NCBI RefSeq assembly: GCF_001681715.1
Contig: NZ_LNWY01000001.1
Coordinates: forward strand, 246,362-310,361
Source: Tritonibacter mobilis
GTDB taxonomy: Bacteria > Pseudomonadota > Alphaproteobacteria > Rhodobacterales > Rhodobacteraceae
DNA: 64,000 nucleotides
Direction of reading: 5' to 3'
Of the stretch, positions 8,510 to 17,493 are shown piece after piece. The position numbers and the translations under genes are program-made. The notes below the pieces were generated by a model. It was given only the letters and a program-made list of their open reading frames with translations, made no database searches and was not told the DNA's origin. Numbering within the stretch: the stretch's first letter is position 1; each line of letters opens with the position of its first letter.

Positions 8510-11500
8510 GTGATTTCAGAGGTCTTTATTCGCAGACCGCGATTGGCGATGGTCATCTCTATCGTGATCACGATTGCCGGTCTGATTGCCATGTCTGCCA
8601 TCCCGGTGGCGCAGTATCCCGAAATTGCCCCACCCACAGTTCAGGTCAGCGCAAGCTACAGTGGCGCGGACACTGAAACGGTTGAAGAAGCCGTCGCAGT
8701 GCCGATTGAAAGCCAAGTCAACGGCGTGTCTGGCATGCGCTACATGCGGTCCAATTCCAACAACGCGGGTGAATATAGTCTGACCGTCAGTTTTGAGTTG
8801 GGCGAAGACCCTGACATCGCCACGGTGAACGTGCAAAACCGTGTAAAACTGGCGGAGCCGCGTCTGCCGCAGGCGGTCAGGGATCAGGGCCTCAAGATCA
8901 AGAAAGCCTCGACCGACATTCTGCAGGTCTTTACCTTTCATTCCGAAAACCCAGACCATGATCAGATGTTTTTGGCCAATTTCGTCGCCATCAACATCAT
9001 TGACGAGCTCAAACGCATCGATGGTGTGGGCGATGTGTTCAACTACGGCGTCCGTGACTACGCGATGCGCATTTGGCTCGACCCGCAGAAAATGTCGGAT
9101 CTTCAGATGACCGTCGATGACGTTGTGGGGGCCATTCGCAGCCAACACCTGCAAGCCTCTGCCGGGCGGATTGGTGCCGCACCCTTGGTCGAAGACGGGG
9201 CTGGCCTGCAGATGACGATTGTCACCAAAGGCAAGCTGCGCAATGCCGATGAATTCAAGGAGATTATCCTCAGAAGCGACGCGGATGGCTCCTTTGTTCG
9301 GGTAAAGGATGTGGCGCGCGTGGAGCTTGGTGCCGCAACCTACGATGTTGAAACCCGGTTCGAGGGCAACCCGAACGCACCGATTGCCGTATTCCTGTCG
9401 CCCGGCGCGAACGCAGTCGCGGTGGCAGAAAATGTGCGCCACAAGCTGGAAGAGTTGCAGCAACGCTTTCCCGAGGGGGTCTCTTACAGCTTTATCTACG
9501 ATACTGCCGAATTCGTGGAGGCGATGATCGAGAAGGTAGAGCACACGCTGATCGAAGCCTTCATTCTTGTTGGGATCGTGGTGTTTGTCTTCCTTGGCCG
9601 TCTGAGACCGACCATTATTCCGCTCATTGCTGTGCCTGTGTCCATTGTCGGGACGTTTGCGGTGCTTCTGGCGCTGGGGTATTCGGCAAATACGATCTCG
9701 CTCCTCGCGATGATCCTTGCGATTGGTATCGTGGTGGATGACGCGATCGTCGTGGTCGAGAATGTTGAGAAGGTCATGCACGAAGAGCCTGACCTGTCGC
9801 CGGCGGATGCGACGCGCAAGGCGATGAAGGAAATCACTGGCCCGATCATTGCGATCACCTTGGTGCTGCTGTCGGTCTTTGTGCCGGTTGCATTCCTGCC
9901 CGGATCAAGTGGCGTGCTGTTTCGCCAGTTTGCTGTGACCATTTCGGCTGCGATGGTGATTTCTGCGATCAACGCGCTGACCTTGTCGCCTGCCCTATGC
10001 GCGGTGCTGATGAAACCGGGACAGCCGGTGAGCTTTATGCGCAAAGTCTCCGATGGGATCGACGCCTTCAGCCGAGGCTACGGCAACGTCATTCGCAGGC
10101 TGGCGCGGCTCGCGGTTCTGAGCTTGGTTTTGACCGCACTCTTTGGGTTTGCCACCTATAGGATCGGCAGTATCACGCCCTCGGGCTTTTTGCCGGCCGA
10201 GGACAAAGGGTTCATTCTTGCGGTTGCAACCTTGCCGCCGGGGGCATCCCTTGATCGTACCTTTGAGGTTCTGGAACAAGGGGACGCCCTCATCCGCGAA
10301 GAAGAGGGCGTAGACAGTATCGTCACTGTCGCGGGCTTCAGCCTGATTGATGGTGGTCTTGCTTCGAACGCGGGTGTTGTCTTTATCCGTCTTGCGGATT
10401 TTTCCGAACGCGAAGACCCCTCCATGCACTCGACCGAAATCGTGCGCCGGATCACTGGACGATTGCAGCAGATTGGCGGGGCGAATTTCCTCGCGCTGAA
10501 CCCACCTGCCCTGCCCGGCGTTGGGACAACCGGCGGCTTTGAGATGATGCTGGAAGCGTTGCAAGGGCAGGACGCCACAGAGATGGCCGCGATCATGAAT
10601 GGGATCGTGGTCTCGGCCAATCAGGACGAGCGCCTCGCTGCTGTCTACTCCACCTTTGATGCCGCAACGCCGCAAGTGCGCCTCGATATCGACCGGGATC
10701 GGCTCTACACGCTTGGTCTGACCTTGCCGCAGGTGTTCTCTTCGCTGCAGGGGACCTTAGGCGGTGTCTACGTCAACGACATCACGCTGTTTGGCAAAGG
10801 GTTCACGGTCTGGGTCAATGGGGATGCCGAGTACAGAGACAATATCGGCGCGATTAACAATATCCGCATCCGCAACGCGGCGGGCGAAATGGTGCCGGTG
10901 TCGTCCTTTGCGACCGCGCGGCTGGAATCCGGCCCCAGATCGCTGGTGAGATACAACAACTACCGTGCCGTCGCGATCAATGGAGGCCCCGCTGCCGGGA
11001 TCGGTGATGGCGAGGCCATCGCCGCGATGGAAGAAATCGGCGCGGCCTCGATGCCAAATGGCTTTGCCTATGAGTGGACCGGTATGGCCTCTGAGGTCAA
11101 AAGCTCTGCCGGACAGGCGGGCATCGTGTTGGGCTTTGCGCTGCTGTTTGCCTATCTGTTTCTCGTCGCACTTTATGAGAGCTGGAACGTGCCTGTGGGC
11201 GTCATGCTCTCTGTTGTTGCTGCCGTTATGGTCGCCATATTCGGCGTCTGGGTCGCGGGATCGTCGGTGGACGTCTATGTGCAGATCGGGATCGTGGTCC
11301 TTATTGCGCTGGCCGCCAAGAACGCCATCCTGATTGTGGAGTTCGCGCTGCTGCGTCTGGGCGAGGGTAAATCTATCGAGGAAGCTGCCGTGTTGGGGGC
11401 GCAAGAGCGTTTCCGCCCAGTGATGATGACATCCTTTGCCTTCATCGCTGGGCTGGTGCCGCTCGTGACGGCGTCGGGACCGGGAGCGGACAGCATGTTT

Positions 11501-11638
11501 GCCGTTGGGGTTCCGGTGTTTGCTGGCATGATCGGCTCGGCAGTGATCGGCGTGATTTTGATCCCGCTGTTGTTCATTGTCTTTGAGCACATGCGCAGCT
11601 GGACGCGCCGCAGCAAAACAGACCCAAAATCCCAGTAA
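8510..11638 (+). CDS. RND-family multidrug efflux pump, AcrB/MexB type (HAE1)
   Basis: A 1042-residue inner-membrane pump, the usual length for AcrB-type transporters. It opens with MISEVFIRRPRLAMVISIVI, typical of HAE1. The proton-relay acids occur as VVDDAIVVVENVE in TM4 and the TM10 lysine as AAKNAILIVEFA. Two large periplasmic domains separate TM1-2 and TM7-8. The start is GTG 8510 with AGGGGG upstream. It forms an operon with the adaptor gene. Substrates cannot be predicted. No local regulator gene is present. Confidence 0.95.
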   Translation: MISEVFIRRPRLAMVISIVITIAGLIAMSAIPVAQYPEIAPPTVQVSASYSGADTETVEEAVAVPIESQVNGVSGMRYMRSNSNNAGEYSLTVSFELGEDPDIATVNVQNRVKLAEPRLPQAVRDQGLKIKKASTDILQVFTFHSENPDHDQMFLANFVAINIIDELKRIDGVGDVFNYGVRDYAMRIWLDPQKMSDLQMTVDDVVGAIRSQHLQASAGRIGAAPLVEDGAGLQMTIVTKGKLRNADEFKEIILRSDADGSFVRVKDVARVELGAATYDVETRFEGNPNAPIAVFLSPGANAVAVAENVRHKLEELQQRFPEGVSYSFIYDTAEFVEAMIEKVEHTLIEAFILVGIVVFVFLGRLRPTIIPLIAVPVSIVGTFAVLLALGYSANTISLLAMILAIGIVVDDAIVVVENVEKVMHEEPDLSPADATRKAMKEITGPIIAITLVLLSVFVPVAFLPGSSGVLFRQFAVTISAAMVISAINALTLSPALCAVLMKPGQPVSFMRKVSDGIDAFSRGYGNVIRRLARLAVLSLVLTALFGFATYRIGSITPSGFLPAEDKGFILAVATLPPGASLDRTFEVLEQGDALIREEEGVDSIVTVAGFSLIDGGLASNAGVVFIRLADFSEREDPSMHSTEIVRRITGRLQQIGGANFLALNPPALPGVGTTGGFEMMLEALQGQDATEMAAIMNGIVVSANQDERLAAVYSTFDAATPQVRLDIDRDRLYTLGLTLPQVFSSLQGTLGGVYVNDITLFGKGFTVWVNGDAEYRDNIGAINNIRIRNAAGEMVPVSSFATARLESGPRSLVRYNNYRAVAINGGPAAGIGDGEAIAAMEEIGAASMPNGFAYEWTGMASEVKSSAGQAGIVLGFALLFAYLFLVALYESWNVPVGVMLSVVAAVMVAIFGVWVAGSSVDVYVQIGIVVLIALAAKNAILIVEFALLRLGEGKSIEEAAVLGAQERFRPVMMTSFAFIAGLVPLVTASGPGADSMFAVGVPVFAGMIGSAVIGVILIPLLFIVFEHMRSWTRRSKTDPKSQ

Positions 11639-11648
11639 GGCCAACCTG

Positions 11649-11677
11649 AGACGGGGCGCACGACCCGCGCCCCGTCT
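11649..11677 (+). terminator. Terminator hairpin after the RND operon
   Basis: AGACGGGGCGC (11649-11659) pairs perfectly with GCGCCCCGTCT (11667-11677) around a 7-base loop. The stem is strong but the following T tract is poor. Confidence 0.65.
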
Positions 11678-11814
11678 TAATGGTCATCATTCCCCCCTTG
11701 GCACCGGGCCGGTGGCATCATAAAAAATGGATCAAGACGCCCCCCGCCGGATCGCGATACCCTCCGAATTGATCCAAGCTAGGCTATATTGAACTCGGAT
11801 GATGGGAGGCAGGG

Positions 11815-12345
11815 ATGACAGGTGTAAACAGGGACGCATCCTCGTGGGATGACCTTGGGGAGCAAGCGCTGATCCCGCTGTCACAGATTGGGTGCGACGC
11901 CTTTGAATGTGCGCTGCTGCCGATAATCCGCGATCTGACATTGACGTGCCGCTGTCCCGAAGGGAAATCTTGGATACCCATTTATGGCGATGCGGAGAAA
12001 CGCTGGGGGGCGCGAACGGGGCTGCCCTTGGTGCATAGGTTGTCTCAGATCGTCGTTACGCTCGTGCGTATCAAGGGGAACGCGCTGGATGTGCTCGACC
12101 CGGCAGATCAAAGCATGCGCGCCCTTGTCACCCGAGACGAGCAATTGTTGCTGCTGATGATCCACCACATGCGCCGCAAACATCTCCATGCCGGTTGTGA
12201 TTTCCTGCTGGATCTGGTTGACGGAGATATGGATGCGGAACTGATGGAAGAAGCGCTGAGGTTTGCCGAGCGGCACTCCTGCGGTGCGCCGCAAACCCGA
12301 AAACACGATGGCGTCCTCGGTGGTCGCCTGCGGGTGGTGCGGTAA
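11815..12345 (+). CDS. Conserved-looking hypothetical protein, 176 aa
   Basis: I do not recognise this protein. ATG 11815 has a good ribosome site (GGGAGG, 11803-11808 region). It is soluble, with no signal peptide or membrane segment. It has several cysteines (CDAFEC, CRC, GC, SC) but no clear metal motif, and a basic stretch HHMRRKHLHAGCDF. The C-terminus is Arg-rich. It stands alone between the RND terminator and the NLPA-type importer. The ribosome site and the local codon pattern support a real gene; function unknown. Confidence 0.6.
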   Translation: MTGVNRDASSWDDLGEQALIPLSQIGCDAFECALLPIIRDLTLTCRCPEGKSWIPIYGDAEKRWGARTGLPLVHRLSQIVVTLVRIKGNALDVLDPADQSMRALVTRDEQLLLLMIHHMRRKHLHAGCDFLLDLVDGDMDAELMEEALRFAERHSCGAPQTRKHDGVLGGRLRVVR

Positions 12346-12423
12346 AGCCGACACCCCCACATTCTATTTCAGCCTTTGTGTGCTTGGCTTTCTTGGCCGG
12401 TCACCGGAACATTAGATTTGAAC

Positions 12424-13164
12424 ATGATTACCGTCGAAAACCTCAGCATGGATTTTACCGGCAAGGCGGGCAGCGCAAAGGCGCTGAGTGATGTGTCGTT
12501 TGCGATCTCTGCGGGTGAAATCCTCGGTATTGTGGGTAAGAGTGGTGCCGGGAAAACCACGCTGCTGCGTCTGTTGAGTTTCCAGATGCGCCCGAACAGC
12601 GGGCGCATTCTGATTGATGGGGAACCGGTCGACCACACCACCAGTGCACGCGCGTTGCGCAGGATTGTACAGCAAAGCGCAACCGTGTTTCAGGGCTTTA
12701 GCCTGCTCTACAATCGCAACGTCGTGGAAAACGTCGCGCTGCCACTGAAACTGCGAGGAATGTCCCGCAGCCAGCGTGAGGAAAAAGCGCGCGATCTTTT
12801 GAATTTTGTCGGCCTCGCCCATCGTGCGCGGGCCTATCCGATCACCCTGTCTGGCGGCGAGGCGCAAAGGGTTGCGATTGCCCGTGCCTTGGTCACGGAC
12901 CCCAAGATCCTGTTTCTGGATGAGCCCACCTCGGCGCTGGACAGCCAGACCTCCAAAGACATCCTCGATCTGGTGAAACGGACCCATCAAACCTATGGGG
13001 TGACCATCGTGCTGGTATCGCACCAGATCGAGGTCGTTCGCTACATGTGCGACCGGGTTCTGCATCTGGAGCAGGGGCGCATCAAACGCCTCGGCCCCAT
13101 CCAAAAAGCGCCGCAGTTCCATGTGGAGACGATGGAACAGATTTGGGGGATGCCAGATGTTTGA
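12424..13164 (+). CDS. ABC transporter ATPase, MetN-like
   Basis: About 246 residues. ATG 12424 begins MITVENLSMDFTGKAGSAKA, as expected for this family; the longer reading frame from 12376 adds an unrelated leader. Walker A is GKSGAGKTT (near residue 38), the signature is LSGGEAQR, and Walker B is ILFLDEPTSALD. It lacks the C-terminal ACT/NIL regulatory domain found in E. coli MetN, so methionine feedback of that kind is not expected. The permease start overlaps its stop by eight bases. First gene of a three-gene importer operon of the NLPA/MetNIQ class. Confidence 0.9.
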   Translation: MITVENLSMDFTGKAGSAKALSDVSFAISAGEILGIVGKSGAGKTTLLRLLSFQMRPNSGRILIDGEPVDHTTSARALRRIVQQSATVFQGFSLLYNRNVVENVALPLKLRGMSRSQREEKARDLLNFVGLAHRARAYPITLSGGEAQRVAIARALVTDPKILFLDEPTSALDSQTSKDILDLVKRTHQTYGVTIVLVSHQIEVVRYMCDRVLHLEQGRIKRLGPIQKAPQFHVETMEQIWGMPDV

Positions 13165-13849
13165 TTGGGCCTTTGGCACTTGGGCACGTTTTGGCGACCA
13201 GATCATCGTCGGATTTGTCGAGACATTTTACATGGTGGCGGTGGCGTTTTCGATCGCGCTCGTGCTGGGGACGGGGATCGGAATGGCGCTCTCGCTTTGC
13301 AGCCGGGGTGGGCCTATGGCAAGCCCGCTGCTTGCAAGCCCTTTGGCCGTGGTGGTTAATATCATCCGCTCCGTACCCTTTATTTTGCTCCTCATCATCA
13401 TGGCGCCGGTCGCCCGTGCCCTGATCGGCACCGCTTACGGGATCTATGCGTCAATGATTTCGCTATCGGTGGTTGGCGTGGCGATTGTCGCGCGCCTTGT
13501 TGAACAGGCGATCAGCGATATCAATCCGCAGGTGTTTCACACCGCGCGCTCCATGGGGGTGAGCCGGTTTCAATTGGTAACGGAGTTTATTTTGGTCGAG
13601 GCTCGGTCTCCTTTGATCCTTGGCTTCACCTCGGCAATCATCAGCCTGATTGCCTATTCAACAGTGGTGGGGGTTATCGCCGGTGGCGGCATTGGATACC
13701 TCGCCCTGCAGGAAGGTTTCTATATGTGGAACCAACCGCTTATGTGGGTCATCATCCTCTTGATGGTGCTCGCCGTACAGGTCATTCAGCTATTGGGTTC
13801 TGCCCTCGCCAGGATGGTGGACAAAAAGGGAAAATCGAGAAAATCATGA
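13157..13849 (+). CDS. ABC transporter permease, MetI-like
   Basis: About 230 residues with five or six membrane helices and the MetI-type opening (FGDQIIVGFVETFYMV). The coupling loop is seen at NPQVFHTARSMGVSRFQLVT. ATG 13157 lies inside the end of the ATPase gene, and its own stop overlaps the start of the binding protein gene (ATGA at 13846). It works with the neighbouring ATPase and NLPA binding protein. Substrate class (methionine or another small sulphur or amino compound) is not fixed by sequence. Confidence 0.9.
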   Translation: MFDWAFGTWARFGDQIIVGFVETFYMVAVAFSIALVLGTGIGMALSLCSRGGPMASPLLASPLAVVVNIIRSVPFILLLIIMAPVARALIGTAYGIYASMISLSVVGVAIVARLVEQAISDINPQVFHTARSMGVSRFQLVTEFILVEARSPLILGFTSAIISLIAYSTVVGVIAGGGIGYLALQEGFYMWNQPLMWVIILLMVLAVQVIQLLGSALARMVDKKGKSRKS

Positions 13850-14673
13850 CGAAGCTCAGAACTCTCGCAGCCGTTGCTGCGACCGCTTACGCGCTCACGT
13901 TTGGGACTGCTTTTGCCAATGAGACCATCAAACTCGGGGTGTCATTCTATCCGTTCTATTCCGCAGATAGCACCAAGCCCGACCTGCTGGATGCCATTTC
14001 ACCCGCGCTGGCGAAGCGCGGCTACGAGATCGAAAAGGTCGCATTTTTGAACTATGCCGAGGCCAACCCCGCGCTCGCCAATGGTGAAATTGACGGCAAC
14101 CTCATTCAGCACGAACTTTATATGGATATTTTCAATACGCGCGCGGGTGCGGATCTGGTGATTGCACAGCCCGTTTATCACGCCACTTTCGCGCTGTATT
14201 CCGCAGAATATTCGACTCTGGACCAGATCCCGGCGGGCGAGACGGTGTTCATCCCCAATGATGGGGTCAATACGGCGCGCGCGCTTTTGCTGCTGCAAAG
14301 CGCTGGCTTGATTGAGCTGTCCGACGAGGTGAGCTTTGACGCGTCGGTGTCGGATATCATCGCCAACGACAAAGAGCTGCAATTCGTACAGACCCCGCTC
14401 ACCACCACGGCGGGTGCGTATAATGAGGCAGGACGCAAGCTGGCGGTAATGTATCCGACTTTTGCGCGCTCGCTTGATCTGACCGGTGATGCAGAACGGC
14501 TCTATCTAGAGGAGCGCAATGAACTGACGGACGCATATGCCGTAAGCTACGCAGTCAACGCGCAGGATCTGGAAGACCCCAAAACGCAAGCGGTTATTGA
14601 GGCCCTGCAATCTGATGCGGTTGCCCAATATCTGACGGAAAACTACGCGTGGGCGTCCACGCCAGCAAACTAA
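13846..14673 (+). CDS. NLPA-family (MetQ-like) substrate-binding protein
   Basis: About 275 residues from ATG 13846, which overlaps the permease stop. The signal peptide (MTKLRTLAAVAATAYALTFG, cleavage after AFA) is followed by ETIKLGVSFYPF. MetQ proteins are usually lipoproteins; this one has no cysteine at the cleavage site, so it should be a free periplasmic protein. The family signature LANGEIDGNLIQHELYMD (compare the D-x-x-x-F-Q-H pattern of MetQ) is clear. The next gene, convergent, is a lipoate-ligase homologue, which raises the possibility of a non-methionine ligand. Confidence 0.88.
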   Translation: MTKLRTLAAVAATAYALTFGTAFANETIKLGVSFYPFYSADSTKPDLLDAISPALAKRGYEIEKVAFLNYAEANPALANGEIDGNLIQHELYMDIFNTRAGADLVIAQPVYHATFALYSAEYSTLDQIPAGETVFIPNDGVNTARALLLLQSAGLIELSDEVSFDASVSDIIANDKELQFVQTPLTTTAGAYNEAGRKLAVMYPTFARSLDLTGDAERLYLEERNELTDAYAVSYAVNAQDLEDPKTQAVIEALQSDAVAQYLTENYAWASTPAN

Positions 14674-14679
14674 CGTCTC

Positions 14680-14714
14680 GGCGACAACACCCATTCACTG
14701 CGGGTGTTGTCGCC
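14680..14714. terminator. Bidirectional terminator hairpin between convergent genes
   Basis: GGCGACAACACCC (14680-14692) pairs perfectly with GGGTGTTGTCGCC (14702-14714) with a 9-base loop. It sits between the importer operon (plus) and the lipoate-ligase-like gene (minus), so it can end both transcripts. Confidence 0.75.
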
Positions 14715-14725
14715 CCACTGCCCTA

Positions 14726-15775
14726 TCAGGGCAGCTTATTCAGCCATGCCTCAGTGCCATATTTCGTGGCAACCAGTTCTTCGGCGGCACGATATTCGTC
14801 ATCGGTGATGTCCCCCACCGTTGCGCCATTTAGATCGGTGAACGTGGCCTTCATCGACTCGATCACATCGCTGCGCTCCATACCGGTCTGGCTGCGCACC
14901 GGGTCGACCCGCTTGGCAGCGCTAGCCGTGCCTTTATCGGAAAGTTTTTCGCGTCCAATCCGCAGCACCTGCATCATTTTCTCGGCGTCCATGTCGTAGG
15001 CCATGGTCACGTGATGGAGGACGGTTTTATTTGCGAACCGGCGTTGTGCGGCGCCGCCGATTTTGCCCTTGGGGCTGGTGATGTCGTTGAGCGGTTTATA
15101 ATAGGCTTCAATGCCGAGCGTGTTCAGAGCCTTGAGGACCCAATTGTCCAAAAACGCATAAGAATCCGCAAAATCCATATCCGCGACCAGCTCAACCGGG
15201 GCATAGAGCGAGTAGGTAATGGCGGTGCCTTTTTCGACGAACATCGCACCGCCACCGGTCGAGCGACGCACGACCTCAACCCCGAGTTTCCCGGCGGCGT
15301 CCATGTCCACCTCATTCTTCACCGACTGGAATGAGCCAAGGATGACCGCCGCGCGGTCCCATTCCCAAAAGCGCAGGGTTGGCGCGCGCCGGCCTTTTGC
15401 AACCTCATGTGCCAGAACCTCGTCCAGCGCCACATGCATCAGGGGCGTGACAGGTTTGGAATGCACAATCTGCCACTCAAAATCTTGCCACGTCTTGGCC
15501 ACCCCGAGGGCGCGGCGTACCGCAATCGCGACGGCCTCGGGCGAAAACCCAAAGAGCAGCACATCTTCGGGCAAGGCGGTCTTGATGGCCTTTGACAACT
15601 CCTGCACCGATGCGCTGGTGCTTTGACCGCTTAGCGCGTCGCAAAGGGGCCCAAGTGCCTCTTCGGGTTCCAAAAAGAAATCACCCGAGATCTGAACATC
15701 TGTGATCGTACCCTCGGCAACGTTGACATCCGCAACAACGAGTTTGCCGCCCGGCACCTTATATTCGCCATGCAT
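14726..15775 (-). CDS. Lipoate-protein ligase A-like protein with N-terminal accessory domain
   Basis: A 349-residue protein. The C-terminal two thirds is a BPL/LplA-type ligase core: RRSTGGGAMFVEKGTAITYS is the lipoate-binding glycine loop, and GKIGGAAQRR followed by LHHVTMAYDMD is the lysine motif and following histidine strand of LplA. The first ~90 residues (LVVADVNVAEG, FFLEPEEALGPLCDALSG) resemble the LplA C-terminal accessory domain (LplB in archaea), here placed at the N-terminus, a permuted order. Full ligase activity (lipoyl-AMP formation and transfer) is therefore plausible. The active-site Lys is present. It faces an NLPA-type importer across a shared terminator. Confidence 0.85.
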   Translation of the reverse strand: MHGEYKVPGGKLVVADVNVAEGTITDVQISGDFFLEPEEALGPLCDALSGQSTSASVQELSKAIKTALPEDVLLFGFSPEAVAIAVRRALGVAKTWQDFEWQIVHSKPVTPLMHVALDEVLAHEVAKGRRAPTLRFWEWDRAAVILGSFQSVKNEVDMDAAGKLGVEVVRRSTGGGAMFVEKGTAITYSLYAPVELVADMDFADSYAFLDNWVLKALNTLGIEAYYKPLNDITSPKGKIGGAAQRRFANKTVLHHVTMAYDMDAEKMMQVLRIGREKLSDKGTASAAKRVDPVRSQTGMERSDVIESMKATFTDLNGATVGDITDDEYRAAEELVATKYGTEAWLNKLP

Positions 15776-15902
15776 ATCGCATCCCTCTCTTTTATCCGCA
15801 TAGGTGTGGCTGAAGACCCGAGGGCCATGGCTACCGACGGTTGTATATTAGAGGGGCATGAGGGGATGCAATCGCGTCGCGATCTGCGGGCGGCGCGCAA
15901 GG

Positions 15903-16628
15903 TCAGACGGAGAGAAACCCGCCATCCACCGGCAGAACCGCGCCGGTGATCATGGCAGATCCCTCTGACAGCAACAAAGCGACGCTGGCTGCGACCTCCT
16001 CCACTTCGGCAAAGCGACCGACAGGATGGCGGACCATCATGGGCTGGGATTTTTCCGGCGCGGACCATGCCTCCAACGCAAGTTCCGTGAGGGTAATGGT
16101 CGGCGCGATGCAATTGACGCGAATGCCGTGAGGGCCAAATTCCTTGGCCATCACCCGGCTGGCACCTTCCAGCCCGGCCTTTGACGCCGCATAACACAGG
16201 TGTTCGGCAAACCCCCGATGCCCCGCGATCGAGGTGATATTGACGATCGCACCGCCGCCACCGGCGGCCACACGCGCGCGCGCAAACGCCTGACAGGTGA
16301 TCAGGGCTGCCCGCAGGTTGATGCCCAGCACCGCCTCATAGCCCGCATCGGTCATGTCGAAACTGCTCTCCAGCACGTTGATGCCCGCGCTGTTGATCAG
16401 GAAATCTGCGGGCCCTGCCTCTGCCATTGCATCACGTGCAGCCTGCGGGTCAGACAGGTCAGCCTGCACCGTTCGGCAGTCGATTTCGGCGGCGAGGCTC
16501 TGAAGGTCGGCCCGCGTGCGGCTGATCGCGATAACGCGCGCGCCCTGCCCCGCCAGATAGAGGGCGCAGGCCCGGCCGATGCCCTTGCCCGCGCCGGTAA
16601 TGATGACGCTTTTACCGTCAAAACTCAT
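15903..16628 (-). CDS. Short-chain dehydrogenase, L-xylulose reductase-like
   Basis: A 241-residue classical SDR. The NADP/NAD motif TGAGKGIG is followed by AISRTRADL, a pattern typical of the L-xylulose (dicarbonyl) reductase group. The catalytic site is NITSIAG with CYAASKA (Tyr-x-x-x-Lys). It likely interconverts a pentulose and a pentitol such as L-xylulose and xylitol. It is the last gene of a minus-strand polyol module that also has ribitol dehydrogenase, an Rbs-type importer and xylitol dehydrogenase. Exact substrate is inferred. Confidence 0.88.
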   Translation of the reverse strand: MSFDGKSVIITGAGKGIGRACALYLAGQGARVIAISRTRADLQSLAAEIDCRTVQADLSDPQAARDAMAEAGPADFLINSAGINVLESSFDMTDAGYEAVLGINLRAALITCQAFARARVAAGGGGAIVNITSIAGHRGFAEHLCYAASKAGLEGASRVMAKEFGPHGIRVNCIAPTITLTELALEAWSAPEKSQPMMVRHPVGRFAEVEEVAASVALLLSEGSAMITGAVLPVDGGFLSV

Positions 16629-16681
16629 GACTCTTCCTCCGCTTGATTGAGGTCACCTGTCCGCATTGTCCGAAGGTGGCG

Positions 16682-17413
16682 CTACATGCGCTCAAACGCG
16701 GTCGGCATCACGATCACATCGCGCACCGTGACCTGCCGTTTGCGTGTCAGCATGAATTCCAATGCATCGGCCACCTCTGCGGGGTCCATCAGCGCTCCGG
16801 CCTCTTTGGCCTTGCGCAGGTTTTCCTCGGGCCAATCGGCCAGCAGCGCCGAGACCACAGGGCCGGGCGACACCTGCGCGACCTTCACGCCATATGGGAT
16901 CATCTGGCGGCGAATGCCCTGCATAAAGCTGGTGATCGCCCATTTAGAGCCTGAATAGACCGGCTCCCAATAGGCCGGGTAATGTCCGGCAATCGAGTTT
17001 GTCACCACGATGTCGCCGCTCTTGCGCTGCATCATATGGGGCAACACCGCCTGAATGTTCTTCATCACCGCATTGACGTTGAGGTTCAGCATCCGGTCGA
17101 TGGCTGCCGGATCGCTTTGCCACAGGTCGCCGCCGATATACGCACCGGCGTTGCAATACAGGATGTCGATCTGGCCCACCTTGGCGAGGATCTCGGGCAC
17201 CATCGCATTGCAGCTGTCCACGTCCAGCAGGTCGGTCACCTGCGCCACGGCGTGATCGCCATATTTTGCAACCAGATCCGCCAGCGCGGCAGCATTCCGG
17301 TCAACCATCACGACCTTGCAGTCATTCCTGAGAAGCATCTCGACGGCGGCCAGACCGATACCGGAGGCCGCACCGGTCACTACAGCGACCTTGCCCTTGA
17401 GCGATTGAGACAT
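16682..17413 (-). CDS. rbtD: Ribitol 2-dehydrogenase (SDR family)
   Basis: Oxidises ribitol to D-ribulose with NAD+. ATG 17413 gives 243 residues and has AGGAG just upstream; the longer frame adds an unrelated leader. It has TGAASGIG for cofactor binding and VYSGSKWA as the catalytic Tyr-x-x-x-Lys. The segments NAGAYIGG, WEPVYS, GPVVSALLADWP and TVRDVIVMP match, from memory, the enterobacterial ribitol dehydrogenase closely and are not general SDR features. It lies between the second SDR and the Rbs-type permease, which fits pentitol uptake and oxidation. No pentulose kinase is present in the module. Confidence 0.9.
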   Translation of the reverse strand: MSQSLKGKVAVVTGAASGIGLAAVEMLLRNDCKVVMVDRNAAALADLVAKYGDHAVAQVTDLLDVDSCNAMVPEILAKVGQIDILYCNAGAYIGGDLWQSDPAAIDRMLNLNVNAVMKNIQAVLPHMMQRKSGDIVVTNSIAGHYPAYWEPVYSGSKWAITSFMQGIRRQMIPYGVKVAQVSPGPVVSALLADWPEENLRKAKEAGALMDPAEVADALEFMLTRKRQVTVRDVIVMPTAFERM

Positions 17414-17493
17414 TCGCGAATTCTCCTGATTTTTGTTTTGGGGGAGATTTTGTGCAGAGGGAGCGGGCGACCACGCGGGGCCGCCCGAAGGAG

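Noticed and set aside
8516..9781. 421-codon open frame on the minus strand inside the RND pump gene
   Set aside because: It is antisense to a certain gene; its His/Asp/Arg-rich, low-complexity composition is what GC-rich third positions produce in the opposite strand. The same applies to long antisense frames at 860-2041, 29759-31009, 48843-49994 and 2254-3093.
13846..13920. MetQ-type lipoprotein signal
   Set aside because: No cysteine follows the signal sequence; the cleavage site is of the ordinary AxA kind.
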